Shown piece by piece: positions 59,550 through 64,000 of a DNA stretch of 64,000 nt. The notes below the pieces were generated by a model. The model saw nothing but the letters and a program-made list of their open reading frames with translations. It ran no database searches and was not told where the DNA came from. Each line of letters begins with the position of its first letter. Positions within the stretch are counted from its first letter, which is position 1. Position numbers and translations under genes: made by a program. Origin of the DNA: Thermodesulfovibrio sp. (GTDB lineage Bacteria; Nitrospirota; Thermodesulfovibrionia; Thermodesulfovibrionales; Thermodesulfovibrionaceae); contig DYFF01000001.1 in assembly GCA_020725335.1 (NCBI GenBank), positions 1-64,000 on the forward strand, given 5' to 3'.

Positions 59550-60389
59550 ATGGAAGAACATATAATAGAAAATATAATTTTAAAAACAGTTGATATCCCT
59601 ACACTTCCTCCTATAGCAATGAAAGTCATGAATTTAATAAAGGATGATTTTGCCTCTCTAAGTGTTATGGAAGAGACCATTTCTCGAGATCAAGGATTTG
59701 TGACCAGATTATTGAGAATAGCTAATTCACCATACTATGGTCAAGACAGAAAGATTGAGGATATTAAACAAGCATTACTTCTAATAGGATTTGAAACTCT
59801 TAAGTCTCTTGTGATAGCCACTGCCTTAAGAGACCTTCATAGAAAATTCGGAGTATTTGAACAAAGACTTTGGGAGCATAGTCTTGGAGTGGGACTATGC
59901 TCAAGTCTTTTAGCGATAATAACTCGCATGGCTAAACCAGATGAGGCATTAGTATGCGGACTTATTCATGATGTGGGAAAAACTATAATAAATAATTCAA
60001 TGCCGGAAATATATCCTCAGCTTTATGATAAGCTCTATGAAAATGGGGGAACAATAAAGGATTTAGAAAGTGAAACTTTTGGGTTTGATCACACTATTAT
60101 AGGTTCTCTCATATCAAAAAAATGGAAATTACCAGAAAAGCTTGAAATGGTTATAACCTATCATCATACATATCCTTATCCTGACTATGAGGATGTTGCC
60201 TATGCGGATATTTGTAACATAGTCAGGGTTGCAGATCAAATTTGTAATAGTATTGGAATAGGCTTAAAGAAGCCTTTGGAGATAACAGTAGATTATGAGA
60301 GTTTAGACTTATCAGAAGATGCCTATACTGAATTAGTAGGTTTATTCAAAATACAGTTTGAAAAACAGAAGGATAATCTCTTAGGCTAA
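59550..60389 (+). CDS. HDOD domain signalling protein
   Basis: A 279-residue protein of the HDOD family, which resembles HD phosphohydrolases. Signature segments are LPPIAMKVMNLIKDDFASLS, FVTRLLRIANSPYYGQDRKI, ALLLIGFETLKSLVIATAL and GLIHDVGKTIINNSMPEIYP. Here the HD pair (HD in IHDVGK) is kept. No other domain is attached. Members in chemotaxis or motility loci are thought to act in nucleotide signalling, but the activity is unknown. It follows cheB by 9 bases in the same operon and has a TAGGAGGGC ribosome site. Confidence 0.85.
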   Translation: MEEHIIENIILKTVDIPTLPPIAMKVMNLIKDDFASLSVMEETISRDQGFVTRLLRIANSPYYGQDRKIEDIKQALLLIGFETLKSLVIATALRDLHRKFGVFEQRLWEHSLGVGLCSSLLAIITRMAKPDEALVCGLIHDVGKTIINNSMPEIYPQLYDKLYENGGTIKDLESETFGFDHTIIGSLISKKWKLPEKLEMVITYHHTYPYPDYEDVAYADICNIVRVADQICNSIGIGLKKPLEITVDYESLDLSEDAYTELVGLFKIQFEKQKDNLLG

Positions 60390-60390
60390 A

Positions 60391-60576
60391 ATGGTAGCAG
60401 ATGATAAAATAGATCCTTTAGGTCCATACAGAGGCATTAGACCTCTCAAGGAAGGAACAGTTTTTGCTAAGTTCAAGGTTAAGAAAAAATTTTCAAAAAA
60501 AGAAGAAAAACCAGAAGAGGAAAAGCCATTATCAGAGAAAGGCTCTGGAGAACACAGAATTGATATTGAAGCATAA
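60391..60576 (+). CDS. Small charged orphan protein after HDOD gene
   Basis: A 61-residue protein, unrecognised. The N-terminus DKIDPLGPYRGIRPLKEGTV looks structured. The C-terminal half is a Lys/Glu-rich low-complexity stretch. It starts 1 base after the HDOD stop, which suggests translational coupling, though no ribosome site is evident, so its reality rests on context. It is followed by a 154-base gap before flgF. Confidence 0.5.
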   Translation: MVADDKIDPLGPYRGIRPLKEGTVFAKFKVKKKFSKKEEKPEEEKPLSEKGSGEHRIDIEA

Positions 60577-60673
60577 TTTGGCGTAAAAAGGAAAAAATTT
60601 CCTACCCCTTAAATTTTTTCTATATATTTCATAAACCAAAATTAAAATTTTTCAATATTTTCAATGATTTATT

Positions 60674-60693
60674 TATGGCATGAGTCTTGCTTT
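60674..60693 (+). promoter_or_regulatory. Sigma-54 type promoter before flgF
   Basis: TATGGCATGAGTCTTGCTTT: GG (60677-60678) and GC (60689-60690) are exactly 10 bases apart, and TTGC matches the -12 consensus. It is about 40 bases before the flgF start and starts with the same TGGCATGA word as the fliL promoter. The rest of the gap 60577-60730 shows an imperfect hairpin but no clear terminator. Confidence 0.8.
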
Positions 60694-60730
60694 TGAAAAT
60701 GGGCAGTATATTAAATAGGAGGTAGGATTA

Positions 60731-61450
60731 ATGTATAAAGGAATTTATATAGCAATGACTGGCATGAGCATGAGAGAAAACGAATTATCTTCCATATCAA
60801 ATAATCTTGCCAATGTTAATACAACAGGATATAAAAGACAAAGCTTTGCAAGCATGCTCTATCCCTTATTATCGGGAAAACCTTCTGACAAAAAAGCAAT
60901 ATACAATGATGCAAGGGCACAAACTTTCTTTGGTACTCAGTATATAGATACCTCTCAAGGAAATCTAAAAAAGACAGGAAATTCTCTTGATATTGCTATT
61001 CAAGGAGAAGGTTTTTTTGCTGTTCAAAGGGGACAAAAAATTTTTTATACAAGAGAAGGTTCTTTTACAAAGGATAGTGAAAATTATCTTGTCACTCAAT
61101 CGGGGCTAAGAGTTCTTGACCAGAATAATAATGCCATATTAATTGACGGTAAAACAATCGAAATAGGACAGGATGGAAATATATATGTTGATGGCAACTT
61201 AGTCTCTAAAATTAAAATTGCAAAGGTTGAAGGGTTAACACATGTAGGAAGTTCTCTTTATGAAGGAATAGAAAAAGGAGAGGCAACTGGTCAGATACTT
61301 CAGGGATGGATTGAAGGTTCAAATGTAAATCCAATGAATGAACTTGTTCAGATGATTCAGGCAATTAGAAACTTTGAATTTGCCCAAAGAGTAACAATGA
61401 ATTTTGACCAGCTTGCTCAGCGTGCAGTAAGCGAAATAGCAAGAATATAA
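60731..61450 (+). CDS. flgF: Flagellar proximal rod protein FlgF
   Basis: A 239-residue rod protein. It begins YKGIYIAMTGMSMRENELS, followed by the family motif [17 protein letters not shown] and, near the end, MNELVQMIQAIRNFEFAQR. It shares the flagellar basal-body rod N- and C-terminal domains with FlgG next door, from which it differs by a shorter middle part. The ribosome site is TAGGAGGTAGG. First gene after a sigma-54 type promoter. Confidence 0.93.
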   Translation: MYKGIYIAMTGMSMRENELSSISNNLANVNTTGYKRQSFASMLYPLLSGKPSDKKAIYNDARAQTFFGTQYIDTSQGNLKKTGNSLDIAIQGEGFFAVQRGQKIFYTREGSFTKDSENYLVTQSGLRVLDQNNNAILIDGKTIEIGQDGNIYVDGNLVSKIKIAKVEGLTHVGSSLYEGIEKGEATGQILQGWIEGSNVNPMNELVQMIQAIRNFEFAQRVTMNFDQLAQRAVSEIARI

Positions 61451-61462
61451 AGGAGGTAAAAT

Positions 61463-62251
61463 ATGTTAAGGTCACTTTTTACTGCAGCAACAGGAATGTA
61501 TGCTCAGCAGCTTAATGTAGACGTGATTTCACATAACCTTGCCAATGTTAATACCACAGGTTTTAAAAAAGGTAGAGCTGAATTCCAGGATTTAATTTAT
61601 CAGACAATGATTCAGCCAGGAGCACCCTCTGATGACGGGACTCAGTATCCTTCAGGAATTCAGGTTGGGCTTGGTGTTAGACCTGTTGCAGTTGCCAAAT
61701 TTTTTACAACTGGCGATCTTGTGAACACAGGCAATAGTTTAGATTTAGCAATTGATGGAGAAGGTTTTTTTCAAGTCACTCTTCCAGATGGCACAATTGC
61801 TTATACAAGAGCTGGTAATTTAAGGATAGATAGAGATGGAAGAATTGTTACCAATGATGGATATCCAATCGAACCTGGAATAACTGTTCCAGCAGATGCT
61901 ACCAGTATCACAGTAGGAGGAGACGGTAGAGTAACGGTAACACAGCCAGGAACTGTAGCACCAGTTGAGATTGGAACCATTGAACTTGCGAGGTTTATAA
62001 ATCCAGGTGGATTAAGAGCAATAGGAAAGAACCTTTTTCTGGAGAGTGATGCTTCAGGTGCTCCTACTACAGGAACACCAGGCACAGAGGGAAGAGGTAC
62101 GATTGTTCAGGGATTTCTTGAAATGTCAAATGTAAATATTGTAGAGGAACTGGCTAATTTAATTATAGCCCAAAGAGCCTTTGATATTAACTCAAAAGCC
62201 GTTCAGACTTCTGATGAGATGTTACAAACTGTATCAGCTCTTAAGAGGTAA
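61463..62251 (+). CDS. flgG: Flagellar distal rod protein FlgG
   Basis: A 262-residue rod protein of normal length. The N-terminus is [20 protein letters not shown], followed by [19 protein letters not shown] and the C-terminal [21 protein letters not shown] strong AAAGGAGGTAAAAT ribosome site precedes it. It follows flgF by 12 bases. Confidence 0.97.
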   Translation: MLRSLFTAATGMYAQQLNVDVISHNLANVNTTGFKKGRAEFQDLIYQTMIQPGAPSDDGTQYPSGIQVGLGVRPVAVAKFFTTGDLVNTGNSLDLAIDGEGFFQVTLPDGTIAYTRAGNLRIDRDGRIVTNDGYPIEPGITVPADATSITVGGDGRVTVTQPGTVAPVEIGTIELARFINPGGLRAIGKNLFLESDASGAPTTGTPGTEGRGTIVQGFLEMSNVNIVEELANLIIAQRAFDINSKAVQTSDEMLQTVSALKR

Positions 62252-62253
62252 AG

Positions 62254-62937
62254 ATGAGAAGTTTGAGGTTTAATACTATACTTTTACTTTCTATTGTTTT
62301 TATCTTTTTAATTCCATCAAATATTTTTGCTTTTGATGGGGATATTCTTGCGAGACTTCTTAAGGAAGAAATTAGGAAATCATCTATTAATAAAGAGGTA
62401 AATATTGGAGATATTAAATTTATAGGTTTTTCACCAAATGGAAACTGCTTACCTGAAAAGTTAAAGATAAGGGAGATAAAAAGACCTAATTCCGTGGAAT
62501 TTACTTTTTATTGTGGAACAAGACAATACAGAGCCATTGCCACTTATGAAATTCTTCTAACGCTCTATATCTCTCAAAGAAATCTGAAACGAGGAGATGT
62601 GATTGCAGAGGAAGACATATTAGAAATTAAGAAACCCTCAGATAAAATGCCTTCTGGTGCCATACGGAATAAAAATGAATTAATTGGTAAGGTAGTGAAA
62701 AGAAGCATTTCTCAGGGAATAATTTTAAAGCAAGATCATCTGTACTCAGGAGTTCCAGTTAAGAGAGGTAGTCATGTGCAAGTTTTAATTACCTCTGGCA
62801 AAGTCACTATAATGACAGATGGTGTTCTTAAATCTGACACTACCGTAGGAGAAATGGCTAAAGTACAATGTTTTCAAACTGGCAAGGAAATTGTAGGAGA
62901 ACTTGTAGATAAAGATAAAGTGAGGATATTACTATGA
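62254..62937 (+). CDS. flgA: P-ring assembly chaperone FlgA
   Basis: A 227-residue periplasmic protein. A signal peptide (about 1-25, ending NIFAFDGD) is followed by a C-terminal SAF-type beta-clip domain (LKRGDVIAEEDILEIKKPSD; VKRSISQGIILKQDHLYSG). It assists FlgI in forming the P-ring. The start is 2 bases after flgG and the stop overlaps flgH by ATGA. Confidence 0.9.
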   Translation: MRSLRFNTILLLSIVFIFLIPSNIFAFDGDILARLLKEEIRKSSINKEVNIGDIKFIGFSPNGNCLPEKLKIREIKRPNSVEFTFYCGTRQYRAIATYEILLTLYISQRNLKRGDVIAEEDILEIKKPSDKMPSGAIRNKNELIGKVVKRSISQGIILKQDHLYSGVPVKRGSHVQVLITSGKVTIMTDGVLKSDTTVGEMAKVQCFQTGKEIVGELVDKDKVRILL

Positions 62938-63710
62938 GAAAAATTGCAAGAAAGTATAACTCTATGGATTCTTTATATGGTCAAAGGCATTTGATAGTTA
63001 AACTCCTTTTGCTAAGTATTTTTACCCTGCTAATCTCAGCCTGCTCAGAACTTAAAGAGGTAAGAGATATCAAAAATGCGGGAATGCCACCTAAGTATTA
63101 CCCAGAAGAACCTAAGCAAGTTATCACAAATGAAGGTTCTCTATGGAGGAATAAAGCTTCCCTCTATGAAGATAAAAAAGCACGTAGAGTAAACGATCTG
63201 GTAACAATAATAATAAATGAAACAACAACTGCCCAGAAAAAGGCATCTACGTCATCTTCAAGGGATTCTTCTACAAATTATGGTCTTGATACATTTTTTG
63301 GTATGAATACTGATTTTAATATTCAAAATCTTCCCTTAATAAACGGGTTTTATAAGGCAGGAAATGTTTTTTCTCCCGCTGTTAAAGGCTCAGCTAAGAG
63401 TGATTTTAAAGGAGATGGGGATACCGCAAGAACAGGAAAAATAGCTGGAACAATCACTGCTAAGGTAGTAGAAGTTCTTCCTAATGGAAATCTTGTCATT
63501 GAGTCAAGAAAAGAGATTTTTGTGAATAATGAAAAGGAGATACTCGTTTTAAGAGGTATCATAAGGCCTGATGATATAAGTCAGAGCAATACAATTTTAA
63601 GTCAGTATGTGGCAGATGCACAGATATATCTTGTGGGCGAGGGAACCCTTGGGGATAAACAATCTCAGGGCTGGCTGGTAAGAATTCTTGATAAAATTTG
63701 GCCCTTTTAG
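62934..63710 (+). CDS. flgH: Flagellar L-ring lipoprotein FlgH
   Basis: A 258-residue outer-membrane ring protein. Lipobox LLISAC (Cys about residue 37), then the FlgH signature RRVNDLVTIIINETTTAQKK and GTITAKVVEVLPNGNLVIES, closing with RGIIRPDDISQSNTI. The n-region before the hydrophobic core is long (about 22 residues), so an internal ATG at 62964 might be used. Overlap with flgA favours the first ATG. Confidence 0.94.
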   Translation: MRKIARKYNSMDSLYGQRHLIVKLLLLSIFTLLISACSELKEVRDIKNAGMPPKYYPEEPKQVITNEGSLWRNKASLYEDKKARRVNDLVTIIINETTTAQKKASTSSSRDSSTNYGLDTFFGMNTDFNIQNLPLINGFYKAGNVFSPAVKGSAKSDFKGDGDTARTGKIAGTITAKVVEVLPNGNLVIESRKEIFVNNEKEILVLRGIIRPDDISQSNTILSQYVADAQIYLVGEGTLGDKQSQGWLVRILDKIWPF

Positions 63711-63722
63711 AGGAGGTTGAAG

Positions 63723-64000
63723 ATGAAAATTTATAAAAATGTCATTCTGAGCTCAGGGAAGAATCTCCTCCTTATCGTTTTAATTATTATCACTTTTTTC
63801 ACGAACTCCTATGGTGAGAGAATAAAGGACATAGCTAATTGGTCAGGGATAAGAGAAAACCAACTTATTGGTTATGGCCTTGTAGTAGGCTTAAACGGTA
63901 CAGGTGATAAGGATGGAACATATCTTTATCAACCAATAGCTAATATGTTAAGCAGAATGGGAATCACTGTTAATGTGAAAGACCTTAAAGGAAAGGTTAA
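63723..64000 (+). CDS. flgI: Flagellar P-ring protein FlgI (N-terminal part, cut by window end)
   Basis: The frame from ATG 63723 runs to the window end. It has a signal peptide (about 1-34, hydrophobic [17 protein letters not shown]). The mature part starts [20 protein letters not shown], followed by [17 protein letters not shown] and [15 protein letters not shown], which is the FlgI family start. A GAGGAGGTTGAAG ribosome site lies just upstream, and flgH ends 12 bases before. The signal peptide n-region is encoded by a dispersed-repeat-like sequence (63740-63767). Confidence 0.93.
   Translation, partial: MKIYKNVILSSGKNLLLIVLIIITFFTNSYGERIKDIANWSGIRENQLIGYGLVVGLNGTGDKDGTYLYQPIANMLSRMGITVNVKDLKGKV
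63740..63767. repeat. Dispersed-repeat-like element inside the flgI signal sequence
   Basis: TGTCATTCTGAG followed by CTCAGGGAAGAATCTC. It resembles the palindromic repeat family beginning GTCATTCTGAGC and ending GAAGAATCTC that I recall as widespread in bacterial genomes. ATTCT and AGAAT are complementary arms. Here it is read in frame as part of FlgI (residues about 6-15). Confidence 0.45.

Noticed and set aside
60590-60620. AGGAAA/TTTCCT hairpin after the small orphan gene as terminator
   Set aside because: The stem is AT-rich and not followed by a T-run; a weak signal only.

Overview
The window is AT-rich bacterial DNA, almost fully coding. It very probably comes from a sulfate/sulfite-reducing member of the Nitrospirota of the Thermodesulfovibrio type. 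That inference rests on a complete dsrC and dsrMKJOP set with a DsrN-type amidase, together with outer-membrane lipid A, Kdo and Tol-Pal genes (Gram-negative) and a full flagellar/chemotaxis cluster. No dsrAB, aprAB or sat genes are present here, and no tRNA, rRNA or CRISPR array was seen.

Region by region. (1) 1-2.5 kb is a decaying accessory patch: a frameshifted IS481/rve-like transposase lies at the broken end of a type I restriction hsdR fragment, followed by an intact DUF4926 gene beside a frameshifted DUF6883 gene. (2) 2.6-7.1 kb (minus) is a translationally coupled operon: CstA carrier, L-2-hydroxyglutarate oxidase-like enzyme, and a two-domain phosphotransferase/P-loop kinase. (3) 7.1-16 kb holds envelope and housekeeping genes: LpxL-like acyltransferase (plus strand), then on the minus strand glyQ, glyS, pal, cpoB/ybgF, moaA, a glycosyltransferase and msbA. 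(4) 16-24.5 kb (plus) is the sulfite-reduction accessory locus: dsrN/cbiA, a zinc-ribbon/HEAT-like gene, dsrC, an RsbRD-N-like gene and dsrM-K-J-O-P. It contains an intrinsic terminator after dsrC and another after dsrP. (5) 24.5-30.2 kb carries pyrG (minus), a uspA/TauE-SafE operon that may handle sulfur oxyanions, and an unrecognised membrane protein. (6) 30.2-40 kb carries kdsB (minus), lnt, prfB with a programmed +1 frameshift, an AT-rich candidate oriC, dnaA, dnaN, gyrB and serS. (7) 40-64 kb is the flagellar/chemotaxis block. It runs fliK-like, flhB C-terminal paralogue, trpC, fliL-M-N, a fused fliO-fliP, fliQ-R, flhB-A-F-G, fliA, a HEAT-repeat gene, cheR, two cheY, cheA, a fused cheW-cheZ, cheB, an HDOD gene, a small orphan, flgF-G-A-H and the start of flgI.

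How the genes fit together. DsrC is the protein trisulfide carrier used by the membrane DsrMKJOP complex, and DsrN is expected to make siroheme amide for the reductase. In the motility block, sigma-54 type -24/-12 promoters stand before fliL and flgF, while FliA should serve late genes and FlhF/FlhG should set flagellar position and number. CheA (without a P2 domain) would phosphorylate CheY, FliM carries the EIDALL CheY-binding motif, and the CheW-CheZ fusion would place the CheY-P phosphatase at the receptor-kinase array.

The most unusual features are the CheW-CheZ fusion, the FliO-FliP fusion with an internal signal peptide, FlhB with NPLH instead of NPTH, the two uncharacterised genes flanking dsrC, an inverted repeat upstream of dsrC, and a dispersed-type repeat forming part of the flgI signal peptide.
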